Counted from the stretch's first letter, positions 9,092 to 17,967 are shown. The stretch is 64,000 nt of DNA from Porifericola rhodea (GCF_030506305.1 NZ_CP119421.1:2930501-2994500); one strand, 5' to 3'. Translations and numbers: made by a program. The notes: generated by a model from the sequence alone, not told the origin.

Positions 9092-9963
9092 ATGGTATTC
9101 CTTATCAGATGCCTATTTATGCGAAAAAATCTCCGGCACTAATGGCAGGCTTCTCCTGCGATTTTGAAAAAGCCAATGCCCTATTACCGGGCAATGAACT
9201 GCATGCTTTGCGCTTACCCAACGGTAGAGCGGTATTATTGATTACGGTAATTAACTACCTGGATACCAGTATTGGCAAATACATAGAGTATAGTATAGCC
9301 ATAGGCTGCACGCACGGTCGTAATCCTGCTCCCCCTTTGCTACCTGCCATGATGATGAAGACTTTCGGAACCGGACAGTATATATTAGACCTGCCAGTAA
9401 GTTCAGAGATATCGGTAAAAGGAGGAAAAGGAATATGGGGCATGCCCAAGCATCAGGCAAATCTGGACTTTAAGGTTTCAGAAAAAATGGTGACTAGCCA
9501 GTACGAAAAAGATGGGCAGTTTGCCTTTCGTATAGAGATTTTTCGGCCTAGCTCTCCCAGTTTTAAAATAAATGTGGGTACTACCAACTACTGCCGGTAC
9601 CGTAACATGCTGATGGCATCATACATTTATTTTGAGTCAAAAGTAGGTATTAACTTATTCGGTAAAGCGAACGCAAGACTATATATTGGTGATCACCCTA
9701 ATGTAGCCTACCTCAGGGATTTAGATATCAAGCCTGACCCTTTCTTTACCATGTTTATGCCTGAGGCTAATGGTGTACTGGATGATCATTTTAAATGCTG
9801 GTTCCTTACTTATGATGAGCCTCCTGCCTTTATGCCCGAAGGTTTTGAGAGCGTCTATGACTTGGGTTTGGACGAAAGCTGGCTGGCTCCACCCGCCATA
9901 CAAGACTATGAGCAGTACCGAATTGGCAAAGAGATAGAAAGAGAACTTGCAGGCGAGCTATAA
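9040..9963 (+). CDS. acetoacetate-decarboxylase-like protein
   Basis: The 307-residue product starts at ATG 9040, inside the end of the hydrolase gene. It shows the acetoacetate decarboxylase fold pattern: VLLITVINYLDTSIG strands, YIEYSIAIGC, and the segment EISVKGGKGIWGMPKHQANL. Lys137 of the PK pair fits the Schiff-base Lys of characterised decarboxylases. The second Lys that lowers its pKa in the classical enzyme appears as His138 here. Many family members with such changes are not decarboxylases but aldolase- or dehydratase-like enzymes. Translational coupling to the hydrolase and co-orientation with the GMC oxidoreductase suggest a shared pathway on a keto or sterol-like substrate, which is inference. 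The reaction is unassigned. Confidence 0.85.
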   Translation: MAIPKRIKRYRDRYALVDGIPYQMPIYAKKSPALMAGFSCDFEKANALLPGNELHALRLPNGRAVLLITVINYLDTSIGKYIEYSIAIGCTHGRNPAPPLLPAMMMKTFGTGQYILDLPVSSEISVKGGKGIWGMPKHQANLDFKVSEKMVTSQYEKDGQFAFRIEIFRPSSPSFKINVGTTNYCRYRNMLMASYIYFESKVGINLFGKANARLYIGDHPNVAYLRDLDIKPDPFFTMFMPEANGVLDDHFKCWFLTYDEPPAFMPEGFESVYDLGLDESWLAPPAIQDYEQYRIGKEIERELAGEL

Positions 9964-10087
9964 TCAATAAAAGTCTATGCAAGTTTAGTTAGCGTCTTAA
10001 ATAACTACTAATCAGATAAAGGTTGCATGCTAAACTAACAGGGCTACAACCGCTTTCAGAAAATATCATCATAAAAACACTACCATC

Positions 10088-10615
10088 ATGAAAAAGATAC
10101 TGCTGGATATTAATAATGCCTACATCTTTTTTTGCGCCTCTCTATACCTGGGGCTCTTTTGGTCGCTACATTTCTTTTGGTTTCCCAGCTACCCCAGTAC
10201 CCTGACCGTAGATAATTACTACGATGCAATTATACCTCAGACTACTACCGCCACCCAGTTTTTCTTCATCACAATACCAATTATGGCGATAGCCATAGTA
10301 GTGATGATGATTAGTGAGTGGAAAGGGAAGTTAAGATGGGTGCCTCTGGCCTGGATTCCCGGTTTACTATTACCCGTAATAGTGCAGCAGCTGTTTATAG
10401 AAAAGGTTAATGACCAGTTTGCTGCCGGAGTTACTGATCCCGTGTTGCTACAGGAGTTGCTTCAGGAGTGGATGTTCCTAAACGACATCAGGTGGATTAT
10501 ACTGAGCATTATGTGGGGCATAACTATGTATTTTTTTATTGCCAAAGCCCACCAGAAGACAGATAGTACCCAAAAGACTATCACCTCTTCTACTATGACC
10601 TATGAAGCTGTATAA
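10088..10615 (+). CDS. four-helix membrane protein of unknown function
   Basis: The 175-residue product has four hydrophobic segments: AYIFFCASLYLGLFWSLHFF (11-30), FFFITIPIMAIAIVVMMIS (59-77), WVPLAWIPGLLLPVIVQQL (84-102) and IRWIILSIMWGITMYFFI (134-151). The tail after residue 152 is Thr/Ser-rich and polar. Conserved-looking features are WSLHFFWFPSYPSTL and a FLNDIRW segment before the last helix. The layout resembles small four-helix families such as DUF1772, but I would not name it. It starts 124 bases after the decarboxylase-like gene and ends three bases before the next small membrane gene, so it belongs to the same transcription unit. Confidence 0.75.
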   Translation: MKKILLDINNAYIFFCASLYLGLFWSLHFFWFPSYPSTLTVDNYYDAIIPQTTTATQFFFITIPIMAIAIVVMMISEWKGKLRWVPLAWIPGLLLPVIVQQLFIEKVNDQFAAGVTDPVLLQELLQEWMFLNDIRWIILSIMWGITMYFFIAKAHQKTDSTQKTITSSTMTYEAV

Positions 10616-10618
10616 CTC

Positions 10619-11005
10619 ATGAGATCATCCTTAAGCTTACTTATGGTGCTTATTTGCCTCATCAGTATTGTATCTGGTGTGGCACAGCTTATCGCTCCTG
10701 CTTTTGTGCTCAGCATGGTAGGCGCCAGCGCATCGGCGAGTGCCCTACATTTCTTTGCCATAGTAGGTATGTTTATGGCGCTATTTGGAGGAATGGTGCT
10801 ACACGCTATCTACAGTGCCTATCCCAACCTTATTGCGATACGCTGGGGAGCTATGCAAAAACTTGGAGCTTTTGTAGCAGTAGGTTTGGGCGTAATACAA
10901 GGTGTATTTGCCCCCCTGGCGCTGGGCGTCGCTTTCTTTGACCTTTTTTCCGGACTACTATTTTTGTACTATCTGAAAACCCTACCCGGACATGAGGCGG
11001 CTTAG
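10619..11005 (+). CDS. small four-helix membrane protein
   Basis: This 128-residue protein is almost entirely hydrophobic. Its helices lie at about 5-30 (LLMVLICLISIVSGVAQLI), 42-64 (HFFAIVGMFMALFGGMVLH), 78-100 and 101-120 (GVAFFDLFSGLLFLYYL). It has a Gly/Ala-rich first loop (VGASASASAL) and no catalytic motif. It overlaps the following membrane gene by 14 bases, a sign of translational coupling. Its arrangement suggests it arose by duplication with its neighbours or works with them as a membrane complex for the lipid-type enzymes of the cluster. That is inference only, and the family is not recognised. Confidence 0.7.
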   Translation: MRSSLSLLMVLICLISIVSGVAQLIAPAFVLSMVGASASASALHFFAIVGMFMALFGGMVLHAIYSAYPNLIAIRWGAMQKLGAFVAVGLGVIQGVFAPLALGVAFFDLFSGLLFLYYLKTLPGHEAA

Positions 11006-11411
11006 CTACTTCTTCTTCTATTCCTATGTAGGGCTGGTATGTCTGGCTGGTGCCTGGGGAGCCTTTTTTCATGCGCGGTTAGACTTTGCATTACTGATGG
11101 AGGTAGATATGGAAGTGCTCAATGATAAAGCTCAGGTCAACCTGTTGAGTCAGTACCGCTTTCTCAGAGCTATTGAGCTGGGCTTCGGTTTATTTGCGCT
11201 CAGCTTTGTCAAAGAGATATTTAGTCAGAAAAAGTTTAATGCCCTCTTTTTACTCATTATGGGGGCAGGAATTGTGGCTCGTTTAGCCTCATGCCTATAC
11301 GAAGGCTGGCCCAACATAATGATGCTTTTCTTTATGTGTTATGAGCTGTTGGGCCTGGTCATTATCTATTTATATACCCGAAATAAAGTAAAAGATTATG
11401 CTGTCGCCTGA
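10992..11411 (+). CDS. DUF4345-like four-helix membrane protein
   Basis: The 139-residue product has four predicted helices: YSYVGLVCLAGAWGAFFH (10-27), LRAIELGFGLFALSFV (57-72), FNALFLLIMGAGIVARLAS (80-98) and IMMLFFMCYELLGLVIIYLY (106-125). The YRFLRAIELGFGLFAL segment, followed by an ARLxS element and a Pro near the last helix, fits what I know of DUF4345 proteins, which have no known function. Its start overlaps the gene before it and its end overlaps the patatin gene by 14 bases, so all three are probably translated together. Confidence 0.7.
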   Translation: MRRLSYFFFYSYVGLVCLAGAWGAFFHARLDFALLMEVDMEVLNDKAQVNLLSQYRFLRAIELGFGLFALSFVKEIFSQKKFNALFLLIMGAGIVARLASCLYEGWPNIMMLFFMCYELLGLVIIYLYTRNKVKDYAVA

Positions 11412-12843
11412 TTTCATCCATACTGAAGCAAGCAACGGAGTACCCAGAAGGTCGCTGGTACTGGCGGGGGGTGGCGTCCGGCTGGCTTATCAGGCAGGTG
11501 TTCTGCTTGCTTTGCAGGAGGAAGGGTTACAGTTTCATCATGTAGATGGCACCTCCGGAGGCATCTTTAATACTGCGATGCTAGCCTCTGGCCTGGAGCC
11601 TTACGAAATGTGCGAACGTTGGCGTAGTCTTAAAGTGCAGCACTTTATGTCGCTTCGTCCTGCTAAAAAATACCTGAAGCTGGCAAGCATGATGGCGTTT
11701 GGCGATGCAGATGGTATCAGGCAAAAAGTATTTCCTCACCTGGGTATAGCCTTACATAAAATCAAGGCAAACTCAACAGTAGCTGCCAGCTTTAACGTAT
11801 GCAATTTTAGTAGTAAAAGCATAGAAGCCATATCTCATACAGAGGCTACGGAGGATCATCTGATAGCAGGTGTCTCTTTACCAATATTTATGCCCGCAAT
11901 CAAGATAGGAGAGGACTGGTATACAGATGCCGTCTGGATTAAAGATGCTAATCTGATGGAAGCGGTACGTAGGGGAGCTGAAGAAATCTGGCTGGTCTGG
12001 GCAATTGGAAATACCTCGTCTTATCTATCAGACTTCTTCAATCAGTATGTTCATATGATAGAAATGAGTGCCAATGGAGCATTACTGGAAGAATATGCCC
12101 AGATTAAAGCGCTGAACGAGCGAATTATTCAAGGCGACTCTCCTTATGGACAGCGAAAACCTATTGTTTTACATATTATTAAGCCACACTTCCCTCTTCC
12201 GTTAGACCCTGACCTATTCTTAAAAAAGGTAGATACAAATAGCCTTATCAACTGTGGCTATGAGGATGCGATACAGTACCTCAAACAGAAAAAATGCGAA
12301 GGTGTAGCCTACGAAGCCCATAGTACTCAAATGCAGACTGCACCCATAGCCTATACTTTCAGGCATACGTTTGAGGGTAAACTGTTGCAAAATAAGGTGC
12401 GTACAGAGGCCAGATTTGCTCCTTATTTTACGCTAAGGGAGAGCCAGGGGAAGCTTATGGTAGATATGGTTGCGAGCTTTTATTTTGCTCCCTGGAAGAG
12501 AGAAATATCTACTAAAGAAAATCAGGCACGAATTATTAAACAAAGTAAAGCTTCTTATCTTGAAACAAGTTCTGTACTGTTTGTTCAAGGTAAAAGTTAT
12601 CAGCTGGTGGCTACAATACAGCTCAGTTCAGTCAGCCATTGGTGGCTGGGGCTAGAGTTTAAGAAAGTCAGCCTAAAGCTGTACGATCAGCAGGAACTGC
12701 TGGCAGAAGGCTGTTTGCGGCAGTCGGCTAAAGTTAGACTTGCTCAACTGTTTAACCATCAACTTAAGAAAAACGGGCAGGGCGGTACATATTGGAAAGA
12801 AAAGTATCGCATGATAAAAAAGTTATACACCTATGAAATTTGA
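11398..12843 (+). CDS. patatin-like phospholipase
   Basis: The 481-residue protein carries the patatin fold in its first 300 residues. The oxyanion-hole glycines are in LVLAGGGVRLAYQAG, the nucleophile elbow is G51-T-S53-G-G, and the catalytic dyad Asp is D177 in WYTDAVWIKDAN. These match the Ser-Asp dyad of patatin acyl hydrolases, which release fatty acids from phospholipids or other esters. Residues from about 320 onward form an unrelated beta-rich region that I do not recognise (HTFEGKLLQNKVRTEARF, then FYFAPWKREIS). No signal peptide is present, so it likely acts in the cytoplasm or at the inner face of the membrane. It overlaps the metallophosphoesterase gene by 11 bases. Confidence 0.88.
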   Translation: MLSPDFIHTEASNGVPRRSLVLAGGGVRLAYQAGVLLALQEEGLQFHHVDGTSGGIFNTAMLASGLEPYEMCERWRSLKVQHFMSLRPAKKYLKLASMMAFGDADGIRQKVFPHLGIALHKIKANSTVAASFNVCNFSSKSIEAISHTEATEDHLIAGVSLPIFMPAIKIGEDWYTDAVWIKDANLMEAVRRGAEEIWLVWAIGNTSSYLSDFFNQYVHMIEMSANGALLEEYAQIKALNERIIQGDSPYGQRKPIVLHIIKPHFPLPLDPDLFLKKVDTNSLINCGYEDAIQYLKQKKCEGVAYEAHSTQMQTAPIAYTFRHTFEGKLLQNKVRTEARFAPYFTLRESQGKLMVDMVASFYFAPWKREISTKENQARIIKQSKASYLETSSVLFVQGKSYQLVATIQLSSVSHWWLGLEFKKVSLKLYDQQELLAEGCLRQSAKVRLAQLFNHQLKKNGQGGTYWKEKYRMIKKLYTYEI

Positions 12844-14638
12844 GCGTCAACCGATGGTACGCTGGTACAACGTTCGCCTGCTGGCGACAACCGGTCTTAA
12901 GACAGTGGTCTCTTCTCTATTTGGTAATTTTGCTGATAAACGGGAGATTCAGGCTGCCCTGAGTGAGAATGAACCTTATGATTACTCCAGTCAGGATGAA
13001 ATATGGGTAGACTATATTGCCGATCTGGGAGATGGGTTTGACGCTACCTTTTCTATGGCTCATCTGCTGGCTAAGCCAAAGCTGGAGGTAGAAGGTTCCC
13101 CCTTACAACGCGGTAAGTTGCTTATTATGGGGGGAGATGAAGTATATCCTACTCCGGAAGTTATAGAATACAAAAACCGTTTACAGGGACCTTACAATGC
13201 GGCTTACCCCTGGAATGAAAATGATAGCGATGAAGAAAGACCACACCTTTACGCTATTCCGGGTAACCACGACTGGTATGATGGGTTGACAAATTTTATT
13301 AAACTGTTTTGCCAGGAGAGGGCTATCGGGAACTGGGTAACCAGGCAGAAACGCAGCTATTTCGCTATCAAACTGCCGCATAGGTGCTGGTTGTGGGGTA
13401 TAGATGTGCAACTTCATGCGGACATTGACCGCCCGCAGCGAGAGTACTTCACAGAAATTGTTAATGATGAGATGGAAGATGGAGATACTATCATTCTCTG
13501 TACTGCCGAGCCAGCCTGGATTTTTGATTCAATCAACAAAAGCAATGACTCTTACGACAACCTCAAGTTTTTTATAGAAAAGCATATTCTGCTCAAAGAC
13601 CATAAACGGAAAAATTGCTCACACAAACATTTAAAACTACTGGCCACATTTTCCGGTGACCTGCACCACTACTCCCGCTACGAGATACTGGACGGCGATG
13701 GAGGGCAGCTGATAACTGCTGGCGGGGGAGGCGCCTTTATGCACCCCACCCATATCCTGAAAGATCATCTGATTACGGGAGACCAGCATCATGCCCGCCT
13801 CAAAAAGACTTTTCCTTCTCGCACAGAGTCCCGTTCTATGGCATTTAAAAATCTGCTGTTTCCCTTCCTGAACCGAGAGATGTCACTGATGTTGAGTTTT
13901 ATCTACCTCTTTATTGTGTGGTTTTTGCAGAGCATGGCAGATACTCCAATTACTACCCAACTTGCCGAAGTTCCTTATGACTTTGAAAATACCGGGGCTA
14001 TGCTTCATATCGTAAACGATGCTCTGGTACTCAACCCCTTTGGTATTTTGCTAAACCTTCTGCTGGTAGTAGGTATACTGGTCTTTACGGATACTGCTTT
14101 TGGCAAAGGAAAGTGGAACTGGATTATTGGTGTATTGCATGGTATAGCGCATATGATCAATCTGTATGTACTGCTGTGGCTGTTTTCGCGCACTAACTAT
14201 CTAATGCTGCATGGTGAGCTCTTTGGAGATTTCTACAATCAGCTGATAAGCTGGAAACTTGCTTCACTGTTTTATACCCTCCTTTTTGTCGCAGAAATGA
14301 TGCTTGTTGGAGGGGTTTCAGCAGGTTTTATCTTTGGGGTTTACCTGCTGCTTAGCACACTAATATTTCAGTCGCACCCCACAGAGTCCTTTTCCTCTTT
14401 TAGAGAGACAGGTTTTAAAAACTTTCTTCGCTTACACATAAGCCCGACAGGCGTAAGCATTTATCCCATAGGCGTACGCCAGGTAGTGACAAACTGGAAG
14501 AACGTAGGCAGTAAAGAAAAGCCTAGCTTTAAGGGTAAAGCTGTTAAATATGAACTTATAGAACCACCCATTCACATAAAATTTGATCGTCATGAGACGC
14601 TTATCCAACCTCCAGAGCACATTAAAACCCGCTTATGA
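12833..14638 (+). CDS. membrane-anchored metallophosphoesterase
   Basis: This 601-residue protein has a calcineurin-type phosphoesterase domain with the expected metal ligands in order: ADLGDGFD (63-70), GGDEVYPTPE (100-109), GNHDWYDG (144-151) and a late SGDLHHYSRYE. The second half has several membrane helices, including SLMLSFIYLFIVWFL, FGILLNLLLVVGILVF, IAHMINLYVLLWLF, LASLFYTLLFVAEMMLVGG and AGFIFGVYLLLSTLIF. A soluble tail follows. The catalytic domain comes first, so it probably faces the cytoplasm. Substrates may be phospholipid-like or isoprenoid phosphates, by context only. It overlaps the patatin gene by 11 bases and the GMC gene by 47, so tight co-translation is likely. Confidence 0.88.
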   Translation: MKFERQPMVRWYNVRLLATTGLKTVVSSLFGNFADKREIQAALSENEPYDYSSQDEIWVDYIADLGDGFDATFSMAHLLAKPKLEVEGSPLQRGKLLIMGGDEVYPTPEVIEYKNRLQGPYNAAYPWNENDSDEERPHLYAIPGNHDWYDGLTNFIKLFCQERAIGNWVTRQKRSYFAIKLPHRCWLWGIDVQLHADIDRPQREYFTEIVNDEMEDGDTIILCTAEPAWIFDSINKSNDSYDNLKFFIEKHILLKDHKRKNCSHKHLKLLATFSGDLHHYSRYEILDGDGGQLITAGGGGAFMHPTHILKDHLITGDQHHARLKKTFPSRTESRSMAFKNLLFPFLNREMSLMLSFIYLFIVWFLQSMADTPITTQLAEVPYDFENTGAMLHIVNDALVLNPFGILLNLLLVVGILVFTDTAFGKGKWNWIIGVLHGIAHMINLYVLLWLFSRTNYLMLHGELFGDFYNQLISWKLASLFYTLLFVAEMMLVGGVSAGFIFGVYLLLSTLIFQSHPTESFSSFRETGFKNFLRLHISPTGVSIYPIGVRQVVTNWKNVGSKEKPSFKGKAVKYELIEPPIHIKFDRHETLIQPPEHIKTRL

Positions 14639-16919
14639 TGTCGTAGTTGTAGGCTCCGGCTATGGTGGCAGTATTACCGCTTCCCGTATGGCTCGCTGTG
14701 GCCTTACAGTATGTCTGCTGGAAAAAGGAAAGGAGTTTCTTCCCGGAGAATTTCCCTCTTCTCCAGTAAGCGCAGCTAAAGAAATGCACGTGAGCACTGC
14801 TAAAAAGCAAATAGGCTCAGGCAATGGCTTATTTGATTTTGTTATTGGCAAAGACATCAGCGTGCTCAAAGGCTGTGGGCTGGGTGGTACTTCCCTCATT
14901 AATGCTAATGTTTCCATAGAAGCAGACAAGCGCGTATTTGACGATAGCCTGTGGCCGAAGGCTTTACAAGAAGACTGGCAGGGACTGGAATTTGGTATTG
15001 CTCGTGCACGAGATATGCTGCGCCCTAACCCTTATCCTGAGGGGCAGGCTGGGTTTGATGTTTTAGCCAAAACAGAAGGCATGCGGCGCTCTGCAAAAGC
15101 TATGGGCGAGCCTTTTAAAATGGCAGATATCAATGTGAATTTTAAAGATCAGGTAAACCATGTGGGCGTATTGCAAAAAAAGTGTAATCGCTGTGGCGAC
15201 TGTGTAACCGGCTGCAACAATGGTTCTAAAAATACCACACAAATGAACTACTTGCCAGATGCTAAAAATCATGGCGCTGAAATTTTTACAGAGGTAGATG
15301 TACGCTACGTAAAAAAGCAGGCAGATGAGTGGCTGGTGTTCTTTGATCTTTGTGGGGCAGGCCGCGAAAAGTTTGACGCTCCACCTTTATTTGTAAGGGC
15401 AAAAAAAGTGTTTTTGAGTGCGGGCTCCTTAGGAAGTACCGAAATTTTGCTGCGCTCGGCACAAAAAGGCCTTTCGGTATCAGCTATGCTGGGGCAGCGT
15501 TTTACCGGAAATGGAGATGTGTTGGGTTTTGGTTACAATTGTGATGTCCCCCTCCATGGAATTGGCAAAATTGTGAATGAAGGTGAAGTAGGCAAGGTCG
15601 GTCCCTGTATCACAAGCATTATAGATATGCGAAACAAAGAAAAATTAGAGGAGGGTATGACACTGGAGGAAGGTAGTATTCCTGCTGCAATTGGCAAATT
15701 AGTGCTGGCCTCTATCGTACATTTTACCCGCTTGTTTGGCGTAGATACAGACCGAAGTCTGACAGACTTCTTCAAAGAAAAATGGAGAGAGCTGCAAAGC
15801 CTGGTCAGAGGGCCATACTATGGTGCTCTCAACAACACACAAGTCTACCTGGTAATGGCGCATGATGATTCTAGTGGCAAAATGTCACTTAAAAACGACC
15901 GTATCAATATAAGCTGGAAAGGGCTGGGCAAACAGAAAATATTTAAACAGGTAGGCGAAAAACTGCATGAGGCTACCAAAGCTCTGGGAGGGGCGTATGT
16001 AAAAAACCCTACATTTACCAAATTGCTGGACTACGATCTGGTTACTGTTCATCCGCTTGGTGGCTGTGTGATGGGAGACAGTGCAGAAAATGCAGTAGTA
16101 GACCATAAAGGAGAAGTTTTTTCTGGTACTATGGGCAAGTCTTTACATAAGGGCTTATACGTGATGGATGGAGCTATTATTCCCCGCTCAGTTGGTACCA
16201 ATCCACTGCTAACAATTTCTGGCCTGGCTGAGCGTAACTGTAGAATCATCGCCAACGAAATGAGCCTAGGTCTGGACTATGCGTTTCCGGAAATGGCAGA
16301 GAAAGCGGAACCTACACCTACTACTGGTTTACAGTTTACCGAAAAGATGAGCGGCTTTTTTTCTTTGAGCGAACATCACGATTTTAAAGAGGCTTACAAG
16401 GCGGGCAAAGACGCAAATTCTCCACTGGACTTTACGCTTACTATTCAGACAGATGATATTGATCGCTTTATAAAGGATAAAAAACATGAAGCCACAATGC
16501 TGGGCACAGTCAATGCGCCGGCGCTCTCAGAAAGCGCTCTCAATGTAAGTAGGGGGCATTTCAATCTGTTTGTACAGGACAATGAAAACGCTGAGAAAAA
16601 GCGTATGGACTATCGTATGCAAATGCATAGCCAGGAGGGCGAAGTCTATTATTTTGAAGGATATAAAGATATTTTTGATAACAAGGGGCTGGATGTCTGG
16701 CAAGATACTACTGTCTTATACGTTAGCGTCTTTTCAGGGGAAAACAATACCGGAAAGCTACTAGGCAAGGGTATGCTTAAAATTAAACCCACTGACTTTG
16801 CTCGTCAGATGACAACAATGAAAGCGCTGCATGCCAGTAGTACTTTAGATGGTGTGGCAGCAGTAGCCAAATTTGGTCGTCTCTTCGCCGGTCAGCTGTG
16901 GGAGACATATGTTGTGTAG
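14592..16919 (+). CDS. cholesterol-oxidase-like GMC oxidoreductase with four-Cys motif
   Basis: I use ATG 14592 (775 residues); an in-frame TTG at 14583 is the alternative. The FAD-binding Rossmann motif VVVGSGYGGS is near residue 20, followed by GCGLGGTSLINANV, the conserved HPLGGCVMGD segment with its active-site-region His, and GTNPLLTISGLAERN. A cysteine cluster C198-x2-C201-x2-C204-x3-C208 looks like a 4Fe-4S ligand set. Residues from about 575 to the end form an extra C-terminal domain (TEKMSGFFSL, then GRLFAGQLWETYVV) that I recall from large multidomain cholesterol-oxidase-like proteins. It overlaps the metallophosphoesterase gene by 47 bases and ends the cluster. It probably oxidises an alcohol on a sterol-like or long-chain lipid; the electron acceptor is unknown. 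Confidence 0.88.
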   Translation: MRRLSNLQSTLKPAYDVVVVGSGYGGSITASRMARCGLTVCLLEKGKEFLPGEFPSSPVSAAKEMHVSTAKKQIGSGNGLFDFVIGKDISVLKGCGLGGTSLINANVSIEADKRVFDDSLWPKALQEDWQGLEFGIARARDMLRPNPYPEGQAGFDVLAKTEGMRRSAKAMGEPFKMADINVNFKDQVNHVGVLQKKCNRCGDCVTGCNNGSKNTTQMNYLPDAKNHGAEIFTEVDVRYVKKQADEWLVFFDLCGAGREKFDAPPLFVRAKKVFLSAGSLGSTEILLRSAQKGLSVSAMLGQRFTGNGDVLGFGYNCDVPLHGIGKIVNEGEVGKVGPCITSIIDMRNKEKLEEGMTLEEGSIPAAIGKLVLASIVHFTRLFGVDTDRSLTDFFKEKWRELQSLVRGPYYGALNNTQVYLVMAHDDSSGKMSLKNDRINISWKGLGKQKIFKQVGEKLHEATKALGGAYVKNPTFTKLLDYDLVTVHPLGGCVMGDSAENAVVDHKGEVFSGTMGKSLHKGLYVMDGAIIPRSVGTNPLLTISGLAERNCRIIANEMSLGLDYAFPEMAEKAEPTPTTGLQFTEKMSGFFSLSEHHDFKEAYKAGKDANSPLDFTLTIQTDDIDRFIKDKKHEATMLGTVNAPALSESALNVSRGHFNLFVQDNENAEKKRMDYRMQMHSQEGEVYYFEGYKDIFDNKGLDVWQDTTVLYVSVFSGENNTGKLLGKGMLKIKPTDFARQMTTMKALHASSTLDGVAAVAKFGRLFAGQLWETYVV

Positions 16920-16986
16920 ATGTTGTAGTTGCCTTTTATGGAGCACTAATTATGAGAACCTTTTTTCAATATTAACTCATCACATC

Positions 16987-17685
16987 TCACTTACATTGAC
17001 AAAGCTTGGTAAGCTTTATACTACTTTTATCAAAAGCTTTATGAAGTAAATTTATTGGCGCATGCATGCTTAACACACTCCCGTCACTGCGCTTGTAATC
17101 ATACTTTCCGGCCTTGGTTCGGGTGTGCAACTGAAAAGCTTTTGTACTGCTAGCCAGATCATATAAAGTAAACTCTAGCATAATCCAGTTATTTTGTGGT
17201 GCTTCCAATTGGCCAGTAGAGTACCTTTCGGCAATACTTAAGGGAGGGGTGCTGCTTGACTGTCCTAAAACTTTTCCTACCAGTAAATAGCGAGCCCGAG
17301 TGGCTTCATAGAGCTTGACTAGAAAAGGTACGTCAATTTCCCAGATAGGCTCAACATACGATATATTTTTATAAAAAATATTCTGTACAGTATCATAAGG
17401 TATAACCTCTAAAGTATTACAATCACTGTACAAGTTTTGCATTAAGCGCGTAGCATTTTCAGCAATTATATCATCGGGTGCATTCTGAAATTTAGCTACG
17501 ATTAACTGGCTGTTTTCTTGATAGTCATACCCATAAAAAGGAGTAACGGAATAGGTGGTTTTTGAACACCCGTAACTGCATACAGCAATAAATATTAATA
17601 CAATATATTTTGAATATAAAAATCGTAGTTTCCTATTTCTCAAATTAATGAAACTATAATTTCTAATTAGCCATTGTCTTTCCAT
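16987..17685 (-). CDS. small lipoprotein of unknown function
   Basis: I start this 232-residue gene at ATG 17685. In-frame starts further upstream (ATG 17757, TTG 17790) only lengthen a polar N-terminus. Residues 28-40 (IVLIFIAVCSYGC) form a lipoprotein signal ending at Cys40, although the preceding basic region is unusually long. The mature part is mixed alpha/beta. It includes LIVAKFQNAPDD and NLYSDCNTLEVIPYDTV, then YEATRARYLLVGKVLGQ and WIMLEFTLYDLASSTKAFQL. The alternation of a name-like variable segment with LLVGKVL and a final strand recalls periplasmic or outer-membrane assembly lipoproteins such as LpoB or GNA1162 relatives. That is an impression only. It ends 67 bases from the GMC gene and is convergent with it. 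Confidence 0.65.
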   Translation of the reverse strand: MERQWLIRNYSFINLRNRKLRFLYSKYIVLIFIAVCSYGCSKTTYSVTPFYGYDYQENSQLIVAKFQNAPDDIIAENATRLMQNLYSDCNTLEVIPYDTVQNIFYKNISYVEPIWEIDVPFLVKLYEATRARYLLVGKVLGQSSSTPPLSIAERYSTGQLEAPQNNWIMLEFTLYDLASSTKAFQLHTRTKAGKYDYKRSDGSVLSMHAPINLLHKAFDKSSIKLTKLCQCK

Positions 17686-17793
17686 TTTAATGGTTTTTTC
17701 TCTTGTAGTCACCCTATAAGATGAGCCGTTTACTTTTTGTATGTCGGTTGGCAGCATTGAGCTTAAATTATTATAAACCCAGGTCTGCAAATC

Positions 17794-17967
17794 TTAATCT
17801 TCTTTCATCAGGTAGATACCAGTTAGCAATAGTATACTGGCAAAGGTTATTAAGTTGATCCCTCCACCGCTCATTGTAAATTGTTTCTTCATTACTACAT
17901 TAATGTAGGTTAGAGCCGCTAAAAGTAAGCTCACTAGTACTAAAAATATGCCCAGATATACTTTCAT
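17794..17967 (-). CDS. 57-residue two-helix membrane protein
   Basis: This short minus-strand gene starts at ATG 17967 and stops at TAA 17794-17796. The product has two hydrophobic segments, VYLGIFLVLVSLLLAALTYI (3-22) and INLITFASILLLTGIYLM (37-54). A short polar link (NVVMKKQFTMSGGG) joins them and the tail is charged (KED). The clean hairpin layout with charged ends argues for a real gene despite its size. It lies just upstream of the lipoprotein gene on the same strand, so the two may be co-transcribed. Function unknown. Confidence 0.55.
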   Translation of the reverse strand: MKVYLGIFLVLVSLLLAALTYINVVMKKQFTMSGGGINLITFASILLLTGIYLMKED

